Source of the DNA: Coleophoma eucalyptorum | Taxonomy: Eukaryota > Ascomycota > Leotiomycetes > Helotiales > Dermateaceae | Direction of reading: 5' to 3' | Length of the DNA stretch: 64,000 bases | Assembly: GCA_026120035.1 (NCBI GenBank) | Contig: JALRME010000009.1 | Span: forward strand, 310,001 to 374,000 | Shown here: positions 10,727 to 21,548 of the stretch, one piece after another | How positions within the stretch are numbered: position 1 is the first letter of the stretch | How the letters are laid out: each line of letters starts with the position of its first letter | The notes under the pieces: model-generated | The model's input: the letters and a program-made list of their open reading frames with translations, nothing else | Told to the model about the DNA's origin: nothing | The model's database searches: none | Position numbers and translations under genes: made by a program

Positions 10727-11168
10727 AAATAGGAATATATGGTTGAATGTTTAATGATAAAGCTATGTAAGTTAATGGTTGTGGAACATAATAAATTTCA
10801 TGACATCTGTAATGAAGGCTATGAATATTCCATTTAAATTGTGGTTCCTAATGCCTGTGATCTCCGAAAATAGCTCATTGATTGCGGCTCTTATAATCTG
10901 GATGGCCGAAGTTGTGTAGGAAAATTTACTACATGGAAAGAACAATTTCCAGAAAGAAGTATAGAGATTGATTTGAGGGGAGTAAAAGCTGAAAGGCTAA
11001 TCGTTTATTGGTCAATAGGAAAATGAGACTTTGGAACTATATACTTGGATATAATCTAGTCATTCAGATATCGCTGGGGGTACATAGCTGCGTGCCTGAG
11101 TTATAGATCTAGTCGTCCTTAGGTGATATCAGCATGAAATCTATTTAGGCTTTATTTCTAGAACTGCT
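10727..11168. other. Convergent 3' intergenic region
   Basis: AT-rich 3' flank shared by the RNase T2 and Zn2Cys6 genes. No gene or repeat seen. Confidence 0.5.
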
Positions 11169-12712
11169 TCAACTGGGGACGATACTTCCTAGCACCACGT
11201 CAAAGACAGGCCCCAGATCACGCTGTTCTGCCGCCATTCTTAACGACACCAATACCCCACATCCAATGGCGGAAACCAGCTCGCGGCACATCAAGCTAGC
11301 TTTGCTATGCATCCACCAGAAGCTCTCGGGCAGCATCCGCTCAATGCCATATGCGTAAGCCAGCATGAGAATTAAGGAGGTAGGGTCCTTCTCCTCAATG
11401 AGCCCCCGCAGGCCATCACTGCACATGGCCGGCCATAGAAAGAAGTACCGCGCTACATCTAAATTTAGGCCTGCATATTTCGGATCGGTATGGTCGTAGT
11501 CGACAGACAAGACGGTGACCAAGCGCTCCGAAGCTTGAGCGTATTGCGCAAAAGCGCTATCCATGACGTCCAGGTCATCGCCACGACCTACATCGATGAC
11601 CAGATCGAAGAACCGCGCCAGACTGGCCGTGAAGGCAGCGCTGATGAAGCGCGGTGGGAATGGCTTGGCTGACTTGAAGCATACCCGGCCACCAAAAACG
11701 GTGTCGCCTTTCGGATCCCATGCTGAGAGCACGAGGCACCGCAGTCCGGCTGCGAGGGGGAAGAGACTGTTGCTATTGCAGGTCTCGCTCGCGGCTTGCT
11801 CTTCCAGTGACAGGGAGGCGTCGGTCCAACAGTGCTGGAACACGATCAGGGAGCAGGCTATCAATGCATCCTGGTTGCGTTTCTCTATGGGATGGTTCAG
11901 CGCACGGCGGAATCCGGCCATGGTTAGGCAATGGTGTTGGAGCTCGGTCTGGCGGGTTGAGAGCGGTGATTTGCTTGCTTGGAGGAAATTGAGGTGTGCT
12001 GACGAGAGAAGCAGGATAGCATGGTGTAGATATTGGTTCTGGTAAAACTTGTTCTAGTAGGTCTTGTGGGTCGGGAAGGGTTTCTACTACTTACCTCAAG
12101 AGCTAGACTTAGAACATCGTCTTGCCAGATTTGGGAGCCAAAGAGTAGGGTTTGAGCAGTTTGCGTGGTAAAGTGATGAATAAGTTCTAGATTGGACAAT
12201 TCACTTCGGGAGAACAATGGCGTTTGAGGGATCTGAAGCTTTTCTCCTCTGGAGACGATCACCTTTTGAGAGCGAGGTGCTTGTGGCTTTTGCACAGATA
12301 TAGGTTTGTGTGTCGCTGGTAATAGAGAGGCATGGTCCAACTTCCTCTTCTCGGGCCTCTTCTTTTTAGGATCGCGATACAAGCAGCTGTAGGCTCGGCC
12401 ACTGCAATTACCACATACCGGTCGTTGCTCATCGCACTGGCAAGTATCATTACAAGAACTCCCCTAAAAGCTATTTGGAATTTATCACACCTTTACTTTC
12501 CTCGTTTTGCACGTTGTGCAGCCTAACCTAGACTTGGCATGATACCGCCGTTTCCTGATGGGATTCCCGTGCTTGTCGACATTGGCATCGATAAACGCCC
12601 CATTTGAAATTGGGAACACTACCACCTCTGGGCTGGAGGAAGACTTGGACGATAGAAGTGTCATGTTGAAGCCTTGTCTTATTGGGTCCCAAATGTCTCC
12701 TATCCTAGGCAT
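11169..12712 (-). CDS. Zn2Cys6 transcription factor, UPC2/ECM22-like layout
   Basis: Exon 1 is 12712-12491, intron 12490-12437, exon 2 is 12436-12095, and exon 3 is 12053-11169 (482 aa) or 12038-11169 (477 aa); both acceptors keep phase, and the second gives a more usual 56-nt intron. The zinc cluster spans the first intron: RLGCTTCKTRKVK in exon 1, then CDEQRPVCGNC in exon 2 and a sixth Cys at AYSC. The remainder is a helical domain with HHAILLLSSAHLNFLQ, typical of the fungal-specific domain of UPC2-like C6 factors. The target genes cannot be inferred. I chose the first true ATG (MPRIGDIWDP). Confidence 0.85.
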
Positions 12713-13939
12713 GAAGTTCAATCGACGTATGTTGGCGTTTGGGTTAAGAGTGGAAGCGAGTTGGCTGAGGTGAGATAACTATGACGCTGGATTGGTGATA
12801 TGACCAATCATCAATCACTGCATCATTTAGCGAGGAACCCCCATCCGGGTCAGTCTGCTATTGCTGTCTTGTCTGTTTTAACTGGCAAAGAGTAGGTAGG
12901 TAGGTAGTCGAATGAATTCATTGTATTGATGGCAAATGATTTAGCTACTCACTCTCATCCCATGTAGTTCCCACCCTTGGTATGCTTTTCATCTAATTAC
13001 AGCCCCTTTTAGAGCGTAGATCGCAGCTCGCACCTAAATACAAAATCCGTCTAGTTACTTTAGGTAGGGACTTAGTCAATACTCGCTCGCCTTTTGCCGA
13101 GCCGCTCGCTGCCTGAGGAGTGGACGATTCAATCCGCTAGCAAGTGGCAATGTTGATCGTCAAGCATTGCTGTGTCGACTCTCGTGGCTTTCAGGCCGGC
13201 TAGCTGTTATTCGGTCATAAGCATCCGGCGTGGCTCTAAACAAAGTAATGCTAAATAATTCAGACCCCGGTGCCAGTCACATGCATGATTCCATCCAGTG
13301 GTGGTTGGTGGATCATAGAGACGCTTTGGGCCAGACCTCTAAGAATGGTCAGCAATTCCTCGCAAGGCTTAAAAGACAAACTCTATCAAGTCCCAAGCCA
13401 ATGCACATCTACCATCGCTATAGAGAGAGACCCAAGCACTTCAGATTCGCTGACACCACTAACTCTAGTTTGATATCCCCCGCATTTTCGGACTCGCGCT
13501 TTTCTCTCCCGGCCGAGAGACGAAGACGCCGAATTAGCGAGGGCGAATTATCATTACCAACCACCAAACATATCGTCTTCCATCACCCGATTGACTGTAT
13601 TTGGCCGAATTAGCATCGACACATGGAATAGGCCCCCGTGTCGTATTCAATATCGTGGCCCATATGGGCATGTTGGATTTGTAAAGACCTCGTGGTGTGC
13701 TCTTGTTCTAGACGCCTTACGTCACTCACAGCGAGCAAAGGCCCAGCTGTGGGGGGGGGGGGGGCTACTCATTGAAAGCCTTATATCTACGTCCCGGAGA
13801 GCCATCCGGGGGTTCGATTCTGATGTTTTCAATCAGAACAGTACAAATATCTAGAGGATTTCGAACCTTGAAATCTCCACTACAGCGAAGATCACAAGCA
13901 ACCTCAACTTTCCAACAGTGGCGAAGAAATAATATCGCA
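12713..13939. other. Intergenic region with a 14-G homopolymer
   Basis: No convincing gene in 1.2 kb, which must hold the divergent promoters of the Zn2Cys6 factor and the questin-oxidase-like gene. It contains a short GTAG repeat near 12892-12906 and a run of 14 G at 13751-13764, about 175 bp before the downstream ATG. Confidence 0.5.
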
Positions 13940-15379
13940 ATGGCCACTCCCTATAAAGTTCATCTGACCGTTGAAGATACGGGAGCTGTCAAGTTCCAGG
14001 ACCCAACGGCAGAGTCTGCCGCTAAAGTTTCCGATTTGCTCCAGAAGAACCATGATGTATGGGTATCTCTCAGACTTTACTGCTTCTACTGACACTATTG
14101 CAGAAACACCATACCTTCTTCAACAGAGAAGGTTTTCACAATCATATCACTCATGGTCTTTTGACTCTGTATGGATTAGGAGCACCGGCCTCCGTACTTC
14201 AGAGACATTATGATAGAAATGTGTCCTATCAGCGCCCATCGGTTAAAGTCGAAGAGCAGATCATTCAAGACATGTCCGACCCAGACAACTTCAAGAAGTA
14301 TCTTGGCAGGGAAAAATATTATCGAGACTTTTTGGTCTTCTTCGAGCAAGAGATGGATAAGAAAGGCTGGGAGAATGTGGTAAACGAATATGTCTTCGCT
14401 GGGGATACGCGGGCGGAGGATATGCTTGTGAGGATGTATGCTGGTAAGTAAAGAAACTGACCTACGCTATAATATCCAGCGATGGATTTCTTAACACCAG
14501 CCAGGATTCTTGCATCCGCTGATTCACCTGGGCTTCGGTGTGGAATTCAAACAACCTGCCATCATCGCCGAGGCACTCGCTCAAGCCGCCGTCCACGATA
14601 CCTGGGTTGGAGACCTTCTCCTCGCAACCGAGCAAGCCAGCAAAGCCCTCGGACCAACCAACAAAACCCTCCCCGAACTCCTCGATGAAACTCGGGCAGA
14701 CCAGAAGCTGAGCGAATCAGCCCGATGGGAAGACAGTAACAAAGTACGAGACGGCGTGCTGAAGCGCGCACCGCAAGAAATGATCAAGCTCGCCTCACAA
14801 TGGAGTGTCAGCAGCACGACGCTGGAACAGAAGACGGCAGAGATGACCAACACTGCCGTCTATTTCACAGCCGGGGCACAACGCCCGCCGAAGCAGGTCA
14901 AGTTTGACTTCTTCTACATGCACTGCGTCAACTGCTCGATTTTCTTCCCGATTTTCAACGCGCAGTCCTGGCTGAGCAGCGAGTCGAAGGTGCGGCTGCT
15001 GGCTTGGAAGGGTTACTTAGACCTAGCCATGTACGTATCCCGGCGCCCAGCAGAGCCCATGATGGAAGAGATTGTGGGCTACGTCCCGAAAGATCTGGAG
15101 GTGGGGGGTAGTTCATGGGCTGGGATGTTCCAACGGCTTTTCGACTTCGACGATGATGGACATGCGGTCAAACTTGGGCGTGCGGTCAGGAATGGACAGA
15201 TGGTGTGCGAGAAGTTTGAGGATGAGGACTGGTGTAAGATTAAGGACTGGCAGTGGGAGAAGATTGGGAATATGGTTGTTGATTCGGTCGAGGATACGGG
15301 GGCAACGTGGGTCCGAAGCACTGGGTTTGAGGAGGCTTGGAAAGACTTTGAGGATAGACCTCGCCCCACTCACCTTTGA
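13940..15379 (+). CDS. Questin oxidase-like protein (DUF4243 / AflY-GedK family)
   Basis: Exons are 13940-14056, 14104-14443 and 14505-15379 (443 aa). The motif HHTFFNREGFHNHITHGLLT at about 41-60 and the helical body with multiple His residues are those of the questin-oxidase-like family, which includes Baeyer-Villiger-type ring-opening enzymes of anthraquinone and aflatoxin pathways as well as many members outside biosynthetic clusters. No polyketide synthase or tailoring genes lie nearby, so a role in secondary metabolism is not supported. An in-frame ATG at 13823 would add 39 residues (MFSIRTVQISRGFRTLKSPL and on) that are basic and lack acids, like a mitochondrial presequence. The start at 13940 has the better context (AATGG). 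Confidence 0.82.
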
Positions 15380-15780
15380 GGGATTGTTTTAATGAGTAGG
15401 GTAAAGAAGTTGATCGTGGAACCTATTTGTACTTCTAAGAAGCAATTCTTTTTGGCCTTGTAACTTGTTCTTGTAGTTCTTAGGTTGTGGTACTACTATG
15501 ACTTGTACATACTTTGGTAACGTTATTTGTAAATGCACAAAACACTGTACAGCACTGATCTCAGACATTGCGTCCTTGAGACGTATTGTGAACGATCTTT
15601 GTAGCGTATACTGCTGTAGATGTCTTATGCCATGAATTATTTTCAGGTACGATACCTGGCAAGTACATGTATTTGCCACCAGGTACTTCCAAAATCCCAC
15701 ACCCAAACGCCACGCTTTGATGCACCTCAAGGACCCAACCAGACCACACCAATTCAAATTGATCATGACTGATGGTGTGG
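15380..15780. other. Convergent 3' intergenic region
   Basis: 401 bp between the tail-to-tail questin-oxidase-like and SRP54 genes. Only 3' UTR sequence is expected; nothing else seen. Confidence 0.5.
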
Positions 15781-17466
15781 TCATCGTCGACCTCCTCTGC
15801 CGGCACCGGCACCTGCGCCTCCCATTCCACCCATTCCACCCATGCCGCCCATCATGCCGCCCATTTGCTTCATCATTGCTTGCATGTCCATTCCTCCCGG
15901 CATACCGCCACCACCACCCAACATCTTCATCAAAGAACCCATGTCTGGCATACCTCCAGCACCGGGACCTCCAGCACCACCCATGCTTGCCAGTCTCTTT
16001 TGCATAGCAGCCATCTGCTGTTGTTTGTTGCCGCCGCCCATTGCACCCTGTGCACGTTGCACTGTATAGATTTAGTAAATGACTCAAAGTTGTAAGAATA
16101 TGGCACAAACTATTCTTCATATTTCCACCCATCTTCTTTGCCATTCCGGCCATCATTTTGTGTTGTGTAAGAAGATCCTCCACCTCACGTACGCTCGTAC
16201 CGCTGCCGTGAGCTATTCTGGTCATCCGAGTTGGTTGCTCAATGAACATCTTGCCGTCACTGTCGAGTTCCTTTGCAGTCATCGAGTCACAGATGTATAT
16301 CATTCGTTTCATCTTCATTGATCCTTCCTCATCATCCATACCCTGCATCATTCCACTCATTCCTGGAATCATGCCAGCCATTTTTGACAAGGGCCCCATC
16401 TTCATGATATTGGAAAGTTGATCTCGAAGATCACGCACAGTGAAGATACCTTCTGCAATGTGCTTCATTGTATCTTTCTGATCGAGCTTCAATGACTGCA
16501 CGTGCTCAACAAGTCCCTGCATGTCGCCCATTCCGAGAAGTTTTGATACGAATTGCTGGGGTGCAAACCTTTCCAAATCCAACATGTGTTCACCAGTACC
16601 AATGAAAACAATCGGTGTGTGTGTAGCTGCTACTGCTGATATGGCACCTCCTCCGCTAGCATGGCCGTCGGTCTTGGTGATAATGATAGCTCCAAAGTCA
16701 GCAGTCTCCTTGAAAGCTTTGCTTTGTGCCTCGGCTTGTTGTCCAATACTGGCATCCAATACCATGATTGTCTGATCAGGCTTGACCGCGGTCTGAATAT
16801 CTACCATTTCTTGGAAAAGCGCATCCTCCTGTCGATGTCTACCACTCGTGTCCACAATGATGATTTCGAACTTTTCCTTCTTGAACTTATCAACACCCTC
16901 CTTAGCAACAACAGCAGGATCCGTTTGGGTTAGGGAACCATAGTAAGGGATCTTGGCCTTGGTTGCGTTCTGCTTCAACTGATCGAAAGCACCAGCACGG
17001 AAGGTATCCGCACAAACCATGCAGGCCTTGAAGCCTCTAGATTGGTAATGCCGAGCTAGTTTGGTACAAGTTGTCGTTTTACCAGCACCTTGAAGACCAA
17101 CAAACATGATGACATTCGACTTGCCCTTCTTCGGTTTGAAAGGTTCGGCGTGTGGATCGACCAATTTCACCAGCTCATCGAAGACTGCCTTTTGGATCAG
17201 TCGTTTCTTGTTGACACCCGGCGCAAGCTCTTTGAAGTTCACGGAAGCTTTGATTGATTTTCGGAGATTTCCAACAAGTCGGACGTTCACATCGGCTTCC
17301 AATAATGCCGCACAAATCTCTTTGATCATGCTATCGAAAGCCTGCAATCTGTCAGTATTGTGAGTCAATACAGGTACGATATGGTTACCTTCTCATCGAG
17401 ATTGCTCGACCTAGTAAGATCGGAGAGCGCGCCATTGATGCGCCTCCCAAGATCTTGAAGAACCAT
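15781..17466 (-). CDS. SRP54: Signal recognition particle 54-kDa subunit
   Basis: Exon 1 is 17466-17389, exon 2 is 17341-16111 and exon 3 is 16061-15781 (529 aa; phases 0 and 1 agree). SRP54 binds signal sequences on nascent chains and 7S RNA and uses GTP to hand ribosomes to the ER receptor. It shows the N domain ([17 protein letters not shown]), the G1 loop [10 protein letters not shown] at about 108-117, DTSGRHRQ (G3), [12 protein letters not shown] (G4), and a Met-rich M domain with [14 protein letters not shown]. The last exon is a Gly/Met-rich tail of GGMGGM repeats ending GAGRGGRR, common in fungal SRP54. It is head-to-head with RRP15 across 195 bp. Confidence 0.97.
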
Positions 17467-17661
17467 GGTGCTATAGATGTCAAGTGGGTTGATTGTAAGG
17501 TCAGTGAGGTCCAGGCGAGGCGACATGGAAATGTCTAGTGGGATGGAATCGCGGGGAGCGCTAGGAATTTCGTTTCTCCGATACTCCGGCGCCTCCAGAT
17601 AATTTCTCGAGATCAACTGAAAAAAGTTCAGAATCGACAGACAAACAAATAACGTCACAAA

Positions 17662-18510
17662 ATGGCCGGACCAAACGCAAGAAAACGCAAGCTCGATGAG
17701 GGGAAGCGACCCAAGTCAAAGCCAGTCAAAAAGTTCAAGAAGCAAACCGATTACGATAATCAATCCAGCTCCGATGAAGAGGAGGAAGCTCAAGATTTCC
17801 AAGCAGTCAACTTACAAGATTCGGACGAAGAAGGCATTGATACAACAGATCTCATTCAAGAAGCAGAATCCGAAAATGACGAGCCTGCGCTCGATGGTGT
17901 CTCGGATACAGAAATCACAGATGCCTCCAATTCGGACTCAGATAGTGAAGATGGTTCCGACGCAGAAACAAATCCTAACTTGATCCGCAAGCGCAAGCGG
18001 AACGACCCCGAAGCTTTTGCAACATCTATGTCCAAGATTTTGTCTTCAAAGCTTTCTACAAGTAAACGGAGTGATCCTGTGTTATCACGAAGTGTCACAG
18101 CCATTCAAGCTTCCAAGGAAATCACAGATTTGGCACTAGAAAAGAAAGCGAGGCAGAAACTGAAGGAAGAAAAGAAGATTGCGTTCGAAAAGGGCAGAGT
18201 AAAGGATGTTCTGGGAGCTAGTACAGCTTTTGATGCCGCGCATAATGATGGAGAGATCACAGCTACTACTGCGGAGATTATGGAGACCGAGAAGAAACTT
18301 AGAAAAACTGCGCAGAGAGGTGTGGTCAAGCTTTTCAATGCTGTCAGGGCTGCACAGGTCAAAGGCGAGGAGGCTGCTAAAGAAGCAAGAAAGAGCGTCG
18401 TTGGTCAAGGGAGACGGGAGGAGAAAATCAATGAGATGACCAAGAAGGGTTTCCTTGATCTCATCGCTGGAAGTGGAGGCGCGAAGAATGGCGGCATTGA
18501 AGAAGCTTGA
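17662..18510 (+). CDS. RRP15: Ribosomal RNA-processing protein 15
   Basis: This is a single-exon gene of 282 aa. Rrp15 is a nucleolar pre-60S factor needed for 27S/25S rRNA maturation. The N-terminus is Lys/Arg-rich (nuclear localisation), followed by long acidic Ser/Asp/Glu tracts at about 35-105. The conserved C-terminal domain includes the run KKLRKTAQRGVVKLFNAVRA and ends MTKKGFLDLIAG, the hallmark of the family. ATG 17662 follows a purine-rich leader (CACAAAATGG). The gene converges on the ferredoxin gene 223 bp away and shares its promoter region with SRP54. Confidence 0.94.
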   Translation: MAGPNARKRKLDEGKRPKSKPVKKFKKQTDYDNQSSSDEEEEAQDFQAVNLQDSDEEGIDTTDLIQEAESENDEPALDGVSDTEITDASNSDSDSEDGSDAETNPNLIRKRKRNDPEAFATSMSKILSSKLSTSKRSDPVLSRSVTAIQASKEITDLALEKKARQKLKEEKKIAFEKGRVKDVLGASTAFDAAHNDGEITATTAEIMETEKKLRKTAQRGVVKLFNAVRAAQVKGEEAAKEARKSVVGQGRREEKINEMTKKGFLDLIAGSGGAKNGGIEEA

Positions 18511-18733
18511 ATGGGAAGGAAAAGTCATTGCATTTGCAGAGGCGTTGGAAGTGGAATGGATTAGACCTGGCGTTCTATTTGTGACATGGGGTATCTCCGT
18601 AGATCCCTTTATTATATGATACATGGGGTTGACGAAACCCCCCCAAAATGCGGATATACCAATCCATCAGTTCTGGCATGGTTCCGGTTGTCGTTCGTTT
18701 CAAGCCCTTCTTTGCTTCCCTATTGGTGCGCTA

Positions 18734-19440
18734 CTATTTCTTGAAATCACTGGCCTGCAAATTCCGCGTCGTCTTTGGCAGAATCACACGCAGGCCATCA
18801 AGCTCCTTTGACATCACCAACTGACATCCCAATCTTGAAGTTTCCTTTAATCCAAAAGCCAAGTCGAGCATGTCGTTTTCATCATCATCCGGCTCCTCCA
18901 TCTTATCGTACATTTCTGGGTCCTCGACAATAACGTGGCAAGTTGAGCATGCACATGAGCCTCCGCAAGCTCCTGAAAAGGGTCAGTTATCAAAGCTTAG
19001 CAGACCCGCAGGTATATTTACCTTCCATCTCCAAGTCGTTATCTTGCGCAATATCCAGCAGATTGTCTCCGGCGGAGACCTCAAACGTGTGCTCGTCTCC
19101 TTCCTTGTCGATGAAGGTAACATGTAATCTAACACCGTCAGTGCGTTCTATAGAATTAAGCTACACAGCAGACATACTCTTCTCCCGGCTTTGGGGGTGT
19201 AATGTGCCCGTGTGCAGCTGTCGAGGTTGAAGTGAAGTTTCGCCGCGATTGAGGTGCCCAAAGAGACTTTATTGATCCGGAATTCATATTTCGAACCCCT
19301 CTGGCATAATTTGACGGTGCACAAGCTCGAGTTGACAATGTCCGTACTGGCGCATATGTTCTCGTTGAAGCTCCCGCGCACTTCTGCATAAGTCCCCTTG
19401 CCCCAGAGAATGCATGTCTGGCGAGTGCGTTCGTCGGCAT
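18734..19440 (-). CDS. YAH1: Mitochondrial [2Fe-2S] ferredoxin (adrenodoxin/Yah1 type)
   Basis: Exon 1 is 19440-19178, exon 2 is 19128-19022 and exon 3 is 18972-18734 (202 aa). This electron carrier of the matrix receives electrons from ferredoxin reductase for Fe-S cluster and heme A synthesis. The first 85 residues are an Arg/Ser/Ala-rich presequence. The core runs from LHVTFIDKEGDEHTFEV, and the cluster ligands are Cys126, Cys132, Cys135 (in ACGGSCACSTCH) and Cys173 (SRLGCQL), giving C-x5-C-x2-C-x37-C. The exon 2/3 junction falls just before the cluster loop. It is divergent from UGO1, another mitochondrial gene. Confidence 0.95.
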
Positions 19441-19957
19441 GTTGCTTAAGTATAATTGATTTGCGTATGCGTGAGGTAAGAAGAGAGGAGGTATTCTATT
19501 GAAAAGATATGTTCGTCTGCGGTGGGTGAATTTAACCGCTTTTCGGATGCTTTAACGCAGGACTGAAAGGAACAATCGATTGGCAGGCTGCAGCAGGTTA
19601 CACGAAAGAAAAAAGCAAGCACACTCTGGGAGTATGAGGCCAACGCAAATGTTGAAGGTCAAGATAGAGCTCCCGGAATTTACGTATTCGGATATTTTGC
19701 TGACCAGAATTTCTTTATCGGGGGGTCCCAGAAAAAGCTTAGGCGCGATTGATGACATACCCATGCTCGTCCAGTGTGACTGATCCCTGCGCGCTGCGTG
19801 AAATCTTAAGAACTTGCATAACATAACATAACAAGGTCCAGCAAAAGCTTGGTCTGGCCTGGTCAGGTAATTGTCTATGCCAACAACGACCCTCTCCCTC
19901 TTTTTGTCTTGCCCCTGGGTGACTCCCCTCCTTTAGCAAGCAAGTACAATACCGAAT
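19441..19957. promoter_or_regulatory. Bidirectional promoter region, YAH1 / UGO1
   Basis: 517 bp separate the divergent start codons of two nuclear genes for mitochondrial proteins. No gene of its own. A short ACATAACATAACA repeat lies near 19819-19831. The shared-promoter role is inferred from layout. Confidence 0.45.
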
Positions 19958-21548
19958 ATGAACATGTCGACCACACGAGAAGGGCCCAATCCTCTACGAC
20001 CTTACTACGTTCCACCATCCATCGGCATCCCTCCTGAAGTCAGCAATGCTACGACCTCAGGAGTAACCCATGGAGTCGGCCTGAAAAATGGCAGCGCAGC
20101 ATCCTATGCGTCTTCTGCACGCGACATTTTCATCGACATAGACTACAGTGAATATCTCTCGGAATCATCCCCCGGGACGTTGGCGCAGATCAAGCGTCTT
20201 CTGGATCAAGCTCTATACAAGTACACAAGCGTGCTCTTGGCACAGCCATTCGAAGTTGGAAAGACTGTTCTGCAAGTGAAAATTCAAGCGCCAGCGGATG
20301 GTACCATTCCTGTCGCCGTCACAGAGGATATGCGCAGACAACCGTCAAATTATAGGGAATCAATATATGAGGAGGTTTGTAATCTTCAATAAATGAGCTC
20401 TTGTGTAATAATCACATGTTAACCATCTTCCAGTATCCTTCTGATGATTCTGACCATGAGGATGCGTACTTTACTTCGGCAGCTCGAACGTCCCATTCAT
20501 ACACGACACCTCGGCCTCGACGACAGTATGGCTCGGATATTAGTGGATATACCTCTCCGCTACCTTCCGACGCAGGATCTATAACTCCAACAGCGCAGTA
20601 CAAGCTGAATTTGAAGCGCGCCGACTCGGTTATGGAAGTTATTTCTCAGGAATGGTCCAAAGAAGGTGCTTGGGGTGTATGGAAGGCGTCGAATTCGACC
20701 TTCTTCTATAGCATTTTGCTGAAGACAATTGAAGGGTGGTCTCGAGGAATGCTCTCTGCCATCTTCAATGTGCCTGATCCAGGAGCAATATTGGGGCTTG
20801 GAGCTTCTATCGAGGTGATAGATACAGAATATCCGTGGGCAAGTCTCGCAGTTGCTGTTGGAGCAGCTGCAATGGCTGGCGTGATTCTTGCCCCTTTGGA
20901 CATTATCAGAACAAAGTAAGACTTCTGCCGATCTTAGACTTGGCTTTGCTGACACAAGATAGACTCATTCTGACCCCTATATCCTCGCCTAAGAGGTCTA
21001 TCATGCAAAATCTTCGAGCACTTCCTTCTTATGTTTGTCCTTCAACTCTTATGATACCCACCATTCTACACAGTCTTGTTTCTCCCTTCATCACACATTC
21101 AACACCGTTGTTCCTTCGATCTCGGTTCGGTATTGATCCTGTTCTTACGCCAACAACATACTCAGTTGCTACATTCATGTCATCCACAGTTGAGTTGTTC
21201 ATACGATTACCATTGGAGACTGTTCTACGTCGTGGTCAAATGTCAGTTCTTGCTTCGCCTGAGTATAGGATACAAAACAAGGCACCAGAAACCATTGTTG
21301 ACATCGGCCCTTATCGGGGTGTGATCGGCACTATGTGGTCGATTGTACGAGAAGAAGGAGGATCTTCAGGTCAAGAGAGCATCGCAGGAACAGGTGGTGC
21401 TCGTGCAGTTCGAAAAACTAAGAAAGCAGAGAAGAAAGGTCAAGGTATTGAGGGATTATGGAGGGGATGGAGAGTCGGTATGTGGGGCTTAGTAGGCATG
21501 TGGAGTGCCGCTGCACTGGGAGGATCTGGGCATGGGGGTGAATTTTGA
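19958..21548 (+). CDS. UGO1: Mitochondrial fusion carrier-like protein Ugo1
   Basis: Exons are 19958-20374, 20434-20915 and 20963-21548 (494 aa). Ugo1 is a modified mitochondrial carrier of the outer membrane that links Fzo1 and Mgm1 during fusion. The N-terminal PNPLRPYYVPPSIGIPPEV is typical of filamentous-fungal Ugo1. Degenerate carrier repeats follow, with ILAPLDIIRTK at an exon end (about residue 300) and FIRLPLETVLRRGQM, matching the P-x-[DE]-x-x-[RK] signature loosely. An acidic/Ser-rich insert (about 140-200) separates the halves. Two ATGs (19958 and 19964) lie in frame at the start. Confidence 0.88.

Noticed and set aside
13230..13613. 127-residue open frame in the intergenic region
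   Set aside because: No ATG at its beginning, no domain, and low-complexity basic composition; probably chance.
13780..13830. GGGGTTCGATTC resembling a tRNA T-loop after the poly-G
   Set aside because: The flanking bases do not pair as a T stem or acceptor stem.
14505..15379. Secondary-metabolite gene cluster suggested by the questin-oxidase-like gene
   Set aside because: Neighbours are SRP54, RRP15, RNase T2 and a Zn2Cys6 gene; no synthase or tailoring enzymes are present.
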